Source: Falsiroseomonas sp051859025 (GTDB lineage: Bacteria > Pseudomonadota > Alphaproteobacteria > Acetobacterales > Acetobacteraceae). From it: 64,000 nt of DNA. Within the stretch, counting starts at the first letter, position 1. Each line of letters opens with the position of its first letter. Under the pieces are notes generated by a model. That model had not been told where the DNA came from. It did no database searches and was given only the letters and a program-made list of their open reading frames with translations. The position numbers were made by a program, and so were the translations under genes. Location: the NCBI RefSeq assembly GCF_051859025.1, contig NZ_JBHYGL010000018.1, positions 11,017 to 75,016 on the forward strand, read 5' to 3'. Shown here in pieces: positions 1 through 8,829 of this stretch.

Positions 1-1
1 T

Positions 2-2653
2 TTCGGCCGCTACCGGATCGAGGTGACGGAGCCGTCTGGCCTCGCCATCGCCAGCTACCGCTTCCGCGCGGGCTGGGCGCAGGCGGAAGCGGCGGAGGTG
101 CCGGACCGCGTCGATGTCGCCGCCGATCGCCGCGCCTATGCGGCCGGCGACACCGCACGGCTGCGCATCACCTCCCCCTTCGCCGGCCGCGCCAGCGTGG
201 CCGTGCTGACCGACAGGCTGCTCTCGACGCAGGAGATCGAGGTGCCGGAGGCCGGCGCGGAAATCTCCATCCCCGTCGATGCCGCCTGGGGCCCTGGCGC
301 GCATGTCGCCGTCACGGTCTTCCGGCCCGGGAACACGCCCGCGGGCCGCCCCGGCCGCGCGCTCGGCCTGGCCTGGATCGGCCTCGACCCCGCCGCGCGG
401 CGGATGGAGGTCGCGATCGAGGCGCCGCAGCTCGCCCGCCCGCGCACCCGCATCGATGTGCCGCTGAGACTGACGGGCGCGACCGGCACGGCGATGGTCA
501 CGCTGGCGGCGGTGGATGAGGGCATCCTGCGCATCACCAGCTTCCCATCCCCCGACCCCGTCGCGCATTTCCTCGCCCGCCGCCGCCTCGGCCTCGACAT
601 CCGCGACGATTACGGCCGCCTGATCGCACCGGCGGAAGGCGATGCCGCCGTGCTGCGCCAGGGCGGCGATGGCATGGACGCTTCCGCCATGCAGAACATC
701 CCGCAGCGCCTGGTCGCGCTGTTCAGCGGCGCCGTCACGGTGAACGCCGACGGCACCGCGACCGTGCCGCTCGACCTGCCCGATTTCGCCGGCGAACTCC
801 GCCTGATGGTCGTGGCCTGGGACGGCAACCGTATCGGCAACGCATCCCGCCCCATGACGGTGCGGGACCAGGCGGTGGCGGAGGTCATGCTGCCCCGCTT
901 CCTCGCCCCGGGCGATGAGGCCCGGCTCCCCCTGCTGCTGCACAACATCGAACTCCCCGCCGGCGTCTTCTCCGCCACGCTGACGGCCACGGGCGCCATC
1001 GAGATCGCGGGCCCCCCGCGGCTCGACCAGTCCCTCGCCACCGGTGCCCGCGCCGCGCCCTTCACCACGCTCCGCGGCACCATGGCCGGGGAGGGGACGA
1101 TCCGCCTTGCCGTCACCGGCCCCGGTGGCTTCGCCGTGACGCGGGAGAGCACGATCACCATCCGCTCCTCCCGCCCCGCCGTGACGGAGGTCGCGGTGCG
1201 CAGCCTGGCGCCGAATGAATCCGCGCCGGTGGCCCTGCCATCCGACCGCTTCATCCCCGGCACCTGGCGCGCCACCGCCAGCTGGGGCGCGCCGGTGCGC
1301 TACGACCCGCAGGCGCTGCTGCGCGCGCTGCGCGGCTTCCCGCTGGACTGCCTGGAACAGGCATCCTCCCGCGTCCTGGCGCTCTCCTACGCCCCCGCGA
1401 ATGCGGATACGGCGCAGGAGGACCAGGCCCTGCTCGGCCGCGCCGTTGCCTCGGTTCTTGATCGCCAGCGCTTCGATGGCCGCTTCGGCTTCTGGTCCGC
1501 GGAGGGCTCGGTCCATCCCTGGGCCAGCCTCTACGCGACCGAGGCGCTGCTCCGCGCCCGCACCGCCGGCGCGCCCGTGCCGGAAGCCGCGCTCGCCGCC
1601 GCCTTGCGGGCGGCCGACGAGGATGTGGAACAGACCCCGGACAACCCCGAGGAGTTCGCCGCCCAGGCCTATCGCGTGCACATCCTGGCGCTGGCCGGCC
1701 GCAATCGCCTTGGTGCCGCGCGGCGCCTGGCGGAGCAGCTGGACCAGCTGCCGACGCCACTCGCCAAGGCGCAACTCGCCGCTGCCTTCGCCCGCGCGGG
1801 TGATCGCGGCCGGGCGGAGACGATCTTCGCCGCCGCGCTGGCCAACCCCGCCCGCAACGTCTGGTACGGCGACTACGGCAGCGCAACGCGGGATGCCCTG
1901 GCTTCCGCCCTGCTGCTGCGCGAATCCGGCGTGGCGCAGGATCGGCTGCCGGCCCTGATGGCGCGTCTGCCTGGAGCGGACCTCACCCCCGCCACCACCA
2001 ACACCCAGGAACAGGCCTGGGCCATCGCCGCGGCCTTCGTGCTGGGCCGGGATGGCAGGCCGGTGCGCATCGCGGTCGGTGACCGCGACCTTCCCGTGCA
2101 GCCCATCGTGACCCAGGCCCTGACGGCGGCCACCACCGCCCGCAACCGGGGCGATGCGCCGGTGGCGCAGGCCGTGTCCATCACGGGTGTGCCGACCTCC
2201 CCCCTGCCGGCGGCCTCGCAGGGCATGCGGGTGGCGCGGCGCTTCTACGACCTCGCCGGTCAGCCCGTGAACCTCGACACGCTGCGCGCCGGCGCCTCCA
2301 TCATCCTGCTGCTGGAAGCCCGCAACACCACCAATGACCGCATGCAGGCCATGATCACCCAGGGCCTGCCGGCGGGGTGGGAGATCGCGGGCCGCCTCGG
2401 CCCGGGCGACGTGCCCGGGATGCCGTTCCTCGGCACGCTGACCGCCCCGGAATCGCAGCCCGCGCGGGATGACCGCTTCGCGGCAGCGGTGGAACTGACG
2501 GCCGAACAGCCGCTGGCGCGCCTGGCGGTGCGGCTGCGGGCCGTGACGGCGGGCCGCTTCGAACTGCCGGGGCTGGAGGCGCAGGACATGTACCGCCCCG
2601 GTGTCTTCGCCCGGCAGAACGCGGCGCGCATCGTGGTGCTGCCGGCCGAGTGA
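2..2653 (+). CDS. yfhM: Alpha-2-macroglobulin family protein (5' end outside the window)
   Basis: C-terminal part of a bacterial alpha-2-macroglobulin, a large periplasmic protein that traps attacking proteases. The frame is open to the left edge, so the signal peptide and N-terminal MG domains lie outside the window. The visible 880 or so residues hold MG-type beta domains, then the thioester motif CLEQ at nt 1349-1360, followed by the alpha/alpha-toroid repeats (WAIAAAFVLG and similar) and a C-terminal receptor-like beta domain. The intact CLEQ suggests a thioester-active trap, as in E. coli YfhM. It overlaps the next gene, pbpC, by one base (ATGA). This pairing with PBP1C is conserved in many bacteria and is read as coupling protease defence to cell-wall repair. 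The family call is firm; the trapping role is from family knowledge. Confidence 0.93.
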   Translation, partial: FGRYRIEVTEPSGLAIASYRFRAGWAQAEAAEVPDRVDVAADRRAYAAGDTARLRITSPFAGRASVAVLTDRLLSTQEIEVPEAGAEISIPVDAAWGPGAHVAVTVFRPGNTPAGRPGRALGLAWIGLDPAARRMEVAIEAPQLARPRTRIDVPLRLTGATGTAMVTLAAVDEGILRITSFPSPDPVAHFLARRRLGLDIRDDYGRLIAPAEGDAAVLRQGGDGMDASAMQNIPQRLVALFSGAVTVNADGTATVPLDLPDFAGELRLMVVAWDGNRIGNASRPMTVRDQAVAEVMLPRFLAPGDEARLPLLLHNIELPAGVFSATLTATGAIEIAGPPRLDQSLATGARAAPFTTLRGTMAGEGTIRLAVTGPGGFAVTRESTITIRSSRPAVTEVAVRSLAPNESAPVALPSDRFIPGTWRATASWGAPVRYDPQALLRALRGFPLDCLEQASSRVLALSYAPANADTAQEDQALLGRAVASVLDRQRFDGRFGFWSAEGSVHPWASLYATEALLRARTAGAPVPEAALAAALRAADEDVEQTPDNPEEFAAQAYRVHILALAGRNRLGAARRLAEQLDQLPTPLAKAQLAAAFARAGDRGRAETIFAAALANPARNVWYGDYGSATRDALASALLLRESGVAQDRLPALMARLPGADLTPATTNTQEQAWAIAAAFVLGRDGRPVRIAVGDRDLPVQPIVTQALTAATTARNRGDAPVAQAVSITGVPTSPLPAASQGMRVARRFYDLAGQPVNLDTLRAGASIILLLEARNTTNDRMQAMITQGLPAGWEIAGRLGPGDVPGMPFLGTLTAPESQPARDDRFAAAVELTAEQPLARLAVRLRAVTAGRFELPGLEAQDMYRPGVFARQNAARIVVLPAE

Positions 2654-4323
2654 TGCGGCGCATCGGCTTCGCGCTGGTCGCCCTGGTCGCGGCGGTTGTC
2701 GCGGCCGATCGGGCGCTGCCGCCCGACCTCTCCCGCCTCACGGCGGGGGTGGAGGTGCTGGACCGGCACGGGAGGACGCTGTCCGTCCTGCCCGCGCCCG
2801 GCGGCGTGTGGCGCCTGCCGACCGCGGTGACGGACGTGCCCCGGCACCTCACGGCGATGCTGCTGGCGGCGGAGGACCGGCGCTTCCGCTGGCACCCCGG
2901 CGTGGACCCCATCGCCCTGGCCCGCGCCGCCGTGCAGTGGGTTCGCGCAGGGCGCGTCGTCTCCGGCGGATCGACGCTGACCATGCAGGCCGCCCGCCTG
3001 CTGGAACCGCGTCCCCGCACGCTGCGATCCAAGCTCATCGAGATCGCCCGCGCCCTGCAGCTGGAAGCCCGCTTCACCAAGGACGAAATTCTGGGAGTCT
3101 GGCTGACCCTCGCACCGCAGGGCGGCAACCTCGAAGGGCTGCGCGCCGGGTCGCTCGCCTGGTTCGGCCGCCCGCCCGCGCAGCTGGATGCGGCGGAGGC
3201 CGCGCTGCTGGTCGCCCTGGCCAGGCGGCCGGAGGCGCTGCGCCCCGACCGCCACGCGGATTCCGCCCGCCGTGCCCGGGATGCCGTGCTGCTGGCCCGC
3301 GCCGCCGGGGCGGGCGCCGTCAATGCCGATGAACGCGCCGTGGCGCTGGCCGAGCCCGTCCCCGCCCGTCGCCTTCCCATGCCCCGCCTGGCGCCGCATC
3401 TGGGGCGGGAGGTCGCGCGCGGCGCCGCCCCCGGCGCCCGCATCGCCACCACGCTGGACCGCGACCTGCAACGCGCGGCGGAACGCCTGGCGGAGGAAGC
3501 ACTGCGCGGTTTCCCCGATCGTGCCGCCCTGGCGCTGATCATCGCCGACGTCGAAAGCCGCCATATCCGCGCGCTCGTCGGCGGCAGCTTCGGCGTGGAG
3601 TCGCGGGCGGGGATGCTGGATTTGACGCGCGCCATCCGCTCCCCCGGCTCCGCCCAGAAACCCTTCCTCTACGCGATGGCGTTCGAGGCCGGCGTGGCGC
3701 GGCCCGACACCATCGTCAGCGACATCGCGCTGCGCTTCGGCAGCTATGCGCCGGAGAATTTCTCCCGCGAATTCACCGGCCGCGTGACCGCCGCCGATGC
3801 GCTGCGCCAGTCGCTGAACCTGCCCGCCGTGGCGCTGCTGCAGGAGGTCGGCGCGCTGCGCTACGCCGCCGCGCTGAAATCCGCCGGCAGCCCGCCCCGC
3901 CTGCCGCCGGGCGCGGAGCCCAGCCTGCCGCTGGCGCTGGGCGGTGCCGGCACCACGCTGCGGGAATTGGTGGCGCTGCACGCGCTGCTGGGCGATGGCG
4001 GCCGCGCCGCGCCACTGACCGCGCTGCCCGGCCCGCCCGCGCCCCGCACCGATGTGGTCGTCCCCCACGCCGCCGCCGCCGTCGCCGGCATATTGGTACA
4101 ACCCTTCCCGAATGGCGGCCCGCAGGGGATCGCCTGGAAGACCGGCACGAGCTGGGGCGGGCGGGATGCCTGGGCGCTCGGGCTCGATCAGCGCCATGTC
4201 GCGGGCGTGTGGGTCGGCCGGCCCGATGGCACGCCCATCCCCGGCCTCACCGGCCGCGCCGCCGCCCTGCCGGTGCTGGCCCGCAGCTTCGCCCTGCTGC
4301 CCGCCGCGCCGCGGCCCCCCTGA
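2653..4323 (+). CDS. pbpC: Penicillin-binding protein 1C (PbpC), C-terminally truncated in this frame
   Basis: Bifunctional class A-like penicillin-binding protein: periplasmic peptidoglycan glycosyltransferase plus transpeptidase, anchored by an N-terminal membrane segment (about residues 4-18). The GT51 domain shows AAEDRRFRWHPGVD near residue 75 and GGSTLTMQ near 113. The transpeptidase domain has SAQK (Ser about 333), SLN (about 387) and KTGTSWGGRD (Lys about 496), so all catalytic motifs are present. ATG at 2653 overlaps the stop of the macroglobulin gene (ATGA); a GTG lies one codon earlier. The frame stops at 4321-4323 just after a run of six C. The family's usual C-terminal BiPBP_C domain continues in the -1 frame (next entry). 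Either the gene is frameshifted, or the C run was miscounted, or the ribosome slips there. Confidence 0.93.
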   Translation: MRRIGFALVALVAAVVAADRALPPDLSRLTAGVEVLDRHGRTLSVLPAPGGVWRLPTAVTDVPRHLTAMLLAAEDRRFRWHPGVDPIALARAAVQWVRAGRVVSGGSTLTMQAARLLEPRPRTLRSKLIEIARALQLEARFTKDEILGVWLTLAPQGGNLEGLRAGSLAWFGRPPAQLDAAEAALLVALARRPEALRPDRHADSARRARDAVLLARAAGAGAVNADERAVALAEPVPARRLPMPRLAPHLGREVARGAAPGARIATTLDRDLQRAAERLAEEALRGFPDRAALALIIADVESRHIRALVGGSFGVESRAGMLDLTRAIRSPGSAQKPFLYAMAFEAGVARPDTIVSDIALRFGSYAPENFSREFTGRVTAADALRQSLNLPAVALLQEVGALRYAAALKSAGSPPRLPPGAEPSLPLALGGAGTTLRELVALHALLGDGGRAAPLTALPGPPAPRTDVVVPHAAAAVAGILVQPFPNGGPQGIAWKTGTSWGGRDAWALGLDQRHVAGVWVGRPDGTPIPGLTGRAAALPVLARSFALLPAAPRPP

Positions 4324-4598
4324 ACGTCCGCCCCGCCGCCCAGCCCTTCGCCGAGGCCGCCGACCGGCTGCGCCTGCTCTTCCCCATGCAAGGCGCCGTG
4401 CTGGCGGAGGGCGGGCCCGTCACCATCCGCGCCACCGGCGGCCGCCGCCCGCTGACCTTCCTGGTGGATGGCGCACCGCTTTCCGCCGAGCGTGCGCGCC
4501 GCGAGGCCGCCTGGACCCCGCCCGGCCCGGGCTTCTATCGGATCACGGTGCTGGATGCGGATGGTGTCTCCGCCCGGTCCGAACTGCGCGTGCGGTAG
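4321..4598 (+). pseudogene. Out-of-frame BiPBP_C domain of pbpC
   Basis: Directly after the pbpC stop, the frame one base back reads on without interruption to 4598. It gives a typical penicillin-binding protein C-terminal domain: FPMQGAVL, then TFLVDGAPL, then GPGFYRITVLDADG. Domains of this kind normally end PBP1C proteins, and no start codon with a ribosome site suits it as a separate gene. Joining the frames at the C6 run (4315-4320) would give RPPLNVRP and a protein of about 649 residues, closer to the family's length. One extra C in the genome would restore it. I therefore read it as the broken-off or mis-sequenced 3' end of pbpC; programmed -1 slippage is a less likely alternative. Confidence 0.8.
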
Positions 4599-4604
4599 GC
4601 CGCG

Positions 4605-5303
4605 CTACAGCCCGCAGGCCGCGACGGCCGCGCGCATATGCCCCGGCACCGGGGCCTCCACCCGCAGATCGGGCTCCAGCGGCAGCACGATGGCGCGGGC
4701 CAGCAGATGCAGTTGCCCCGCGCCGCCGCCATACATCGCATCCCCCAGGATCGGGCAGCCGAGATGCGCGCAATGCACCCGCAACTGGTGGGTCCGCCCC
4801 GTCTCCGGCGTCATCTCCAGCAGCGTGATGCCGTCGCCCCGCCCGAGCACCCGCCAGCCCGTGCGCGCGGGGTCGCCCTTGGCGTCCACCACCATCCGCC
4901 AGCCCTTGGCCGCGCTGCTGGTCTTCAGCAACCTGGCGTCGATCAAGCCCGAATCGCCCGCAGGCCCGCCCCGCACCACCGCCCAGTAGGTCTTGCCGAC
5001 GCGGCGCTCGGCGAACAGCGCGTTGATCAGCGCCAGCATCGGCGCCGTCCGCCCCAGCACCAGGCAGCCCGCCGTGTCCTGGTCCAGCCGATGCGCGGGC
5101 TGCGGGTCCCGCCGCTTGCCCAGGCGCAGCGCGGGCAGGAAGGATTCCAGGCTCTCCCCGCCCCGGGCGGAGACCGGCAGCCCGCTGGGCTTGTCCAGCA
5201 CCATCACCTCCGCCCCCAGATGCAGGATGCGCGCGCGCAACCAATCGGGCGGCGCAATTGCCGCTTGGCGGGAACCCCCCTGCGATGGAACCCTGGGCGC
5301 CAT
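4605..5303 (-). CDS. RluA-family RNA pseudouridine synthase
   Basis: Cytoplasmic enzyme that isomerises uridine to pseudouridine in rRNA or tRNA. The RluA fold is clear: VMVLDKPSGLPVSA near the start, the catalytic loop PAHRLDQDTAG (the Asp after RL is the nucleophile), and TGRTHQLRVH later. No S4 domain is seen, so it is a short RluA/RluC-like member of about 232 residues; the exact target base cannot be told. The start at 5303 is supported by a GGGGAGG ribosome site 4 bases upstream. That site lies inside the divergent PfkB gene, whose ATG shares the same CATG. Longer upstream frame sequence does not match the family. Confidence 0.9.
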   Translation of the reverse strand: MAPRVPSQGGSRQAAIAPPDWLRARILHLGAEVMVLDKPSGLPVSARGGESLESFLPALRLGKRRDPQPAHRLDQDTAGCLVLGRTAPMLALINALFAERRVGKTYWAVVRGGPAGDSGLIDARLLKTSSAAKGWRMVVDAKGDPARTGWRVLGRGDGITLLEMTPETGRTHQLRVHCAHLGCPILGDAMYGGGAGQLHLLARAIVLPLEPDLRVEAPVPGHMRAAVAACGL

Positions 5304-6216
5304 GACCCTCCCCGATACACGTCCGATTGTCGTCTGCCTCGGCTCCGTCGTGATGGACCACACCTTCCATGTCCAGGAGGTGGTGCAGCCGCCGTCGAAG
5401 AATCGCGCCACCTCCTATGCCCTCGGCGCCGGTGGCCTGGCGGCCAATGCCTCCATCGCCGTCAGCCGGCTGGGCGGCCATTGCGTCTTCTGGGGGCGGG
5501 TCGGCGATGACCTCAACGGCACGCCCCTGCTGGAGGCGCTGGCCGCGCAGGGCGTCGATGTCGCGCATTGCCGCCGCGCGCCCAATGCGCGCACCCCCGT
5601 CTCCGCCGTGCTGGTGGACCCGGTGGGCGAGCGCAGCATCTTCGCCTATCGCGGCGACAACCTCGGCACCGATCCCGCCTGGCTGCCGCTGCACCTGCTG
5701 GACACGGCACGGGCTTTCCTCTGCGACCCGCGCTGGCCCGAAGGCAGCGCCGCGGCGCTGGACTATTGCCGCGCGCGGGGCATTCCCACGGTGATCGACG
5801 GGGAGAAGAGCGAGACGCGCATCCTGCTCGACCTCATCCCGCGCGTCGATCACGCGGTCTTCTCCCAGCCCGGCCTCGGCAACTACGCGCCCGGCCTGAA
5901 GCCGGTGGATGCGCTGCGCAAGGCGATCGCCGATGGCTGCAAGGTCGCCGCCGTCACCAGGGGGGAGAAGGGGACGCTGTGGCTGACGGCCACGGACCCC
6001 ACGCCGCGCGTGACGCCCGCCTTCCGCGTCCAGGCCACCAACACCACCGGTGCCGGCGATGTCTTCCACGGCGCCTATGCGGTGGCGGTGGCGGAGGGCA
6101 TGGCGGTGGACCGCGCCATGCGCTTCGCCTCCGCCGCCGGCGGCCTGCGCGCGCGGGACGGCGCGACACCGGACCGCGCGATGCTGGAGCAGTTGCTGGT
6201 CGAACAGCCCGGCTGA
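5302..6216 (+). CDS. PfkB-family carbohydrate kinase (sulfofructose-kinase-like)
   Basis: ATP-dependent sugar or nucleoside kinase of the ribokinase/PfkB family, about 304 residues. Seen: the N-terminal CLGSVVMD opening, the GAGGLAANASIAVSRLGG substrate region, and the C-terminal signature NTTGAGDVFHGAYA with the catalytic Asp. The GAGG-N-A arrangement resembles 6-deoxy-6-sulfofructose kinase (YihV) annotations, but substrate cannot be fixed from sequence. The start at 5302 overlaps the divergent pseudouridine synthase start, leaving no intergenic space, so promoters must lie inside the neighbouring genes. A SuyAB-like lyase pair lies about 5 kb downstream, which is a weak hint of sulfonate metabolism. 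Confidence 0.88.
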   Translation: MTLPDTRPIVVCLGSVVMDHTFHVQEVVQPPSKNRATSYALGAGGLAANASIAVSRLGGHCVFWGRVGDDLNGTPLLEALAAQGVDVAHCRRAPNARTPVSAVLVDPVGERSIFAYRGDNLGTDPAWLPLHLLDTARAFLCDPRWPEGSAAALDYCRARGIPTVIDGEKSETRILLDLIPRVDHAVFSQPGLGNYAPGLKPVDALRKAIADGCKVAAVTRGEKGTLWLTATDPTPRVTPAFRVQATNTTGAGDVFHGAYAVAVAEGMAVDRAMRFASAAGGLRARDGATPDRAMLEQLLVEQPG

Positions 6217-6223
6217 ACGGCTT

Positions 6224-6242
6224 CTTTCAGCCCGGCTGAAAG
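6224..6242. terminator. Palindrome in a convergent gap, probable bidirectional terminator
   Basis: CTTTCAG-CCCGG-CTGAAAG sits in the 30-bp gap between the convergent PfkB and histidine kinase genes. The same 13-mer CAGCCCGGCTGAA occurs twice in a row, once at the end of the PfkB gene. No long T run follows, so a Rho-independent role is plausible but not certain. Confidence 0.5.
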
Positions 6243-6246
6243 CACC

Positions 6247-8817
6247 CTACGCCTTCAGCTCCGCCATCAGGTCGTCGAAGGCGTTGCCCAGGTCGTCCGC
6301 CGCCTCGGGCTCCGGCTCCGCCCGTTCCTTCTGCTCGTCATTCCGCGGGAAGGCCCGGAAGCCCAGCGTCGTCTCGATCGTCGCGTACAATTCCCGCCGC
6401 GAGATCGGCTTGCTGACATAGGCCGTCATGCCAAGGCCGAGGTAACGTTCCCGGTCCCCCGACATCGCATTGGCGGTCAGCGCGATGATCGGTGTCTCCT
6501 GGTTCGGGCCCGGATTCTCGCGGATCCAGCGCGTGGCCGTGGGGCCGTCCATCTCCGGCATCATCACGTCCATCAGGATCAGGTCGAAGGGCTCCCCCTG
6601 CGCGGCATGCACGGCGTGGAACCCGTTCTCCGCGAAGGTCACCTCATGCCCGCCTGGCGCCAGCAGCGACCGGATCACCACGCGGTTCACCTCGTCATCC
6701 TCCGCCACCAGGATGTTGAGGTGGTGCACGGGCCCCGCCAGCGGCGCCTCCTCCACCGCTTCGCGATCAGCCTTCGGCTCCTCCGGGCTGACGGGCAGGG
6801 ACAGGTGCACGACGAATTCGCTGCCCAGCCCCGGGCGGCTGCTCACCTCGATGTGGCCGCCCATCATCTTCACCAGGTCCCGCGTGATGGCGAGGCCGAG
6901 GCCCGTGCCGCCGAAGCGCCGCGTCGATGAACTGTCCACCTGCGTGAAGCGGACAAACAGGCGGGAGACCTCCTCCTCCGACATGCCGATCCCCTGGTCC
7001 TCCACGCACAACCGCACCAGCACGCGCTCCTCCGGCGCGGCGGGGTCGGGCTCCGCCTCCAGCGTCACGGCGATCTCGCCCTTGTCGCTGAACTTGATGG
7101 CGTTGGAGAGAAGGTTGGACATGATCTGGCGCATGCGCGTCGGGTCGATCATCACCGGCGGCAGGGCGGACCAGTTCTGGAACCACAGGCCGATGGATTT
7201 CGCCTCCGCCGCATGGCGCATCAGTTCCGACACGTCGCGCGCCAGCACTTCCAACCGCGCCGCCTTCGGCTCCAGCTCCAGCCGCCCGGCTTCCAGCTTG
7301 GAATAGTCCAGGATGTCGTTCAGCACGGTCAGCAGCGATGACGCGGACCGCGTGATCACCTCGCACATGTCGCGCTGGTGCTGGTTCAGGCCGGAATGGC
7401 GCAGCACCTGGATCATGCCGATCACGCCGTTCATCGGCGTGCGGATCTCGTGGCTCATATTGGCCAGGAATTCGGATTTGGTGCGGCTCGCGGCCTCCGC
7501 CGCCGCACGCGCCGCGGCCTGGGCGGCGATCGCGGCCTGCTGTTCCGTCACATCCGTGCAGGTCAGCAGCAGCGCGCCCTGTTCGGTGCGGATCGCCTTG
7601 GTCTCCACCCGGCTGCCATCGCCACGGGTGCGGAGGTAGATGCGCTGCCGGTGACCGCGGCGGTGGCCGATATCCGCCTCGCCCAGATGGCGCAGGATGG
7701 GCTTGATGCGTTGGCCGCGTTCCAGCAGCCGCGGATCGAGGTCCAGCAGTTCCGCCGCGCGGATATTGGCCACCAGCACGCGGCCATCCCGCCCCGCCAT
7801 GACCACGCCCTGGTCCATGCCGCGCAGCGTGTCCCGCAGCGCGTGCTCGGACCGGATGCGCCGCCCCCGCTGCAGCAGCAGGAAGGGCCCCACCAGCAGC
7901 ACCGCCAGGCTCAGCACCAGCCCCGCGATCACGAAGCGGTCGCGCAGGCTTCGGAAATCGGCGAAGGCGGATGCCATGTCCACGCCCACCGCCACCACCA
8001 GCGGATGCTCATCCACCTGGCGGAAGCTCAACAGCCGCTGCACGCCATCCAGCTGCCCGTCATCCAGGATGCTGCCCTGGGGCGATGCCGCGAAGGCGCG
8101 CGCCATCGGCGCGGGCAGGGTCTGGCCGATCAGCTGGCTCTGCGGCTGGGTGCCGCGCGGTGCCCAGGCGCGGATGATGCCATCCGTCCCCGCCAGCAGC
8201 AGCCCGCCCGCGCCGAGTTCCAGCAGGTCATAGGGCGCCGACAGCATGTCGGGGTCGAGCGAGATGACCATCACGCCGCCGAAGGCGCCATCGCGCGCCC
8301 GCAGCGCCCGGGTGAACTGGATGGTCTGCCGCTGGCTGACGCGGCCCATCACCGGGCGGCTGATGAACAGCCGGTCCTCCGTGGCGCCGAGATGGACGCG
8401 GAAATGCTCGCGGTCCGACAGGTCGACCGGCGTCGTCACCGTGGCGCCATTGAGGCCTGACGCCAGCAGCCGCCCATCCGGCCCGATCATCGCGATCTGC
8501 ACCGTGGGCCCGCCGCCGGCGAAATAGGCGTCCGTCCATTCCAGCAGGCTGAAGCCCGCGGGATCGTGGCGATAGGCGGACTGCATGAAGCGCAGCGCCT
8601 GGTCCAGCTGGTCGATGCTGCGGATGATGTGCTGTTCGACGCTGCGCGACAGGTTCGCGGTATCGCGCTCTGCCGCGGCCTCCGTCTGCCGCGCCATCTC
8701 CCGCAATTGCAGCGCGATGCCGATCCAGATCAGGGCCAGCACCAGCGGCAGCGCCAGCCAGGGCCTGTACCGGACGAGGATGCTGGCGCGCCGCGGCGCG
8801 GGGGAGACGGTGTTCAT
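6247..8817 (-). CDS. Hybrid sensor histidine kinase (Cache-like sensor, PAS, HisKA, HATPase, REC)
   Basis: Inner-membrane sensor kinase of 856 residues. Order of domains: membrane segment (about 15-35), extracytoplasmic Cache-type sensor (about 40-285), second membrane segment (about 288-310), PAS-like region (about 325-430), dimerisation domain with FLANMSHEIRTPMNG (phospho-His about 456), ATPase domain with N box NLLSNAIKFS and GGTGLGLAI, then a receiver domain with ILVAEDDEVN and LILMDVMMPEMDG (phospho-Asp about 750) and the Lys of VSKP. It lies 12 bp after the receiver-Hpt gene on the same strand, so the two probably form one phosphorelay. The ligand is unknown. Confidence 0.94.
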   Translation of the reverse strand: MNTVSPAPRRASILVRYRPWLALPLVLALIWIGIALQLREMARQTEAAAERDTANLSRSVEQHIIRSIDQLDQALRFMQSAYRHDPAGFSLLEWTDAYFAGGGPTVQIAMIGPDGRLLASGLNGATVTTPVDLSDREHFRVHLGATEDRLFISRPVMGRVSQRQTIQFTRALRARDGAFGGVMVISLDPDMLSAPYDLLELGAGGLLLAGTDGIIRAWAPRGTQPQSQLIGQTLPAPMARAFAASPQGSILDDGQLDGVQRLLSFRQVDEHPLVVAVGVDMASAFADFRSLRDRFVIAGLVLSLAVLLVGPFLLLQRGRRIRSEHALRDTLRGMDQGVVMAGRDGRVLVANIRAAELLDLDPRLLERGQRIKPILRHLGEADIGHRRGHRQRIYLRTRGDGSRVETKAIRTEQGALLLTCTDVTEQQAAIAAQAAARAAAEAASRTKSEFLANMSHEIRTPMNGVIGMIQVLRHSGLNQHQRDMCEVITRSASSLLTVLNDILDYSKLEAGRLELEPKAARLEVLARDVSELMRHAAEAKSIGLWFQNWSALPPVMIDPTRMRQIMSNLLSNAIKFSDKGEIAVTLEAEPDPAAPEERVLVRLCVEDQGIGMSEEEVSRLFVRFTQVDSSSTRRFGGTGLGLAITRDLVKMMGGHIEVSSRPGLGSEFVVHLSLPVSPEEPKADREAVEEAPLAGPVHHLNILVAEDDEVNRVVIRSLLAPGGHEVTFAENGFHAVHAAQGEPFDLILMDVMMPEMDGPTATRWIRENPGPNQETPIIALTANAMSGDRERYLGLGMTAYVSKPISRRELYATIETTLGFRAFPRNDEQKERAEPEPEAADDLGNAFDDLMAELKA

Positions 8818-8829
8818 GCCAGCATGTCC

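Noticed and set aside
4315..4323. Programmed -1 frameshift in pbpC as the main explanation.
   Set aside because: The C6-TGA site is not a standard X-XXY-YYZ slippery site with a clear pseudoknot, and homopolymer miscount is far more common. It is kept only as an alternative.
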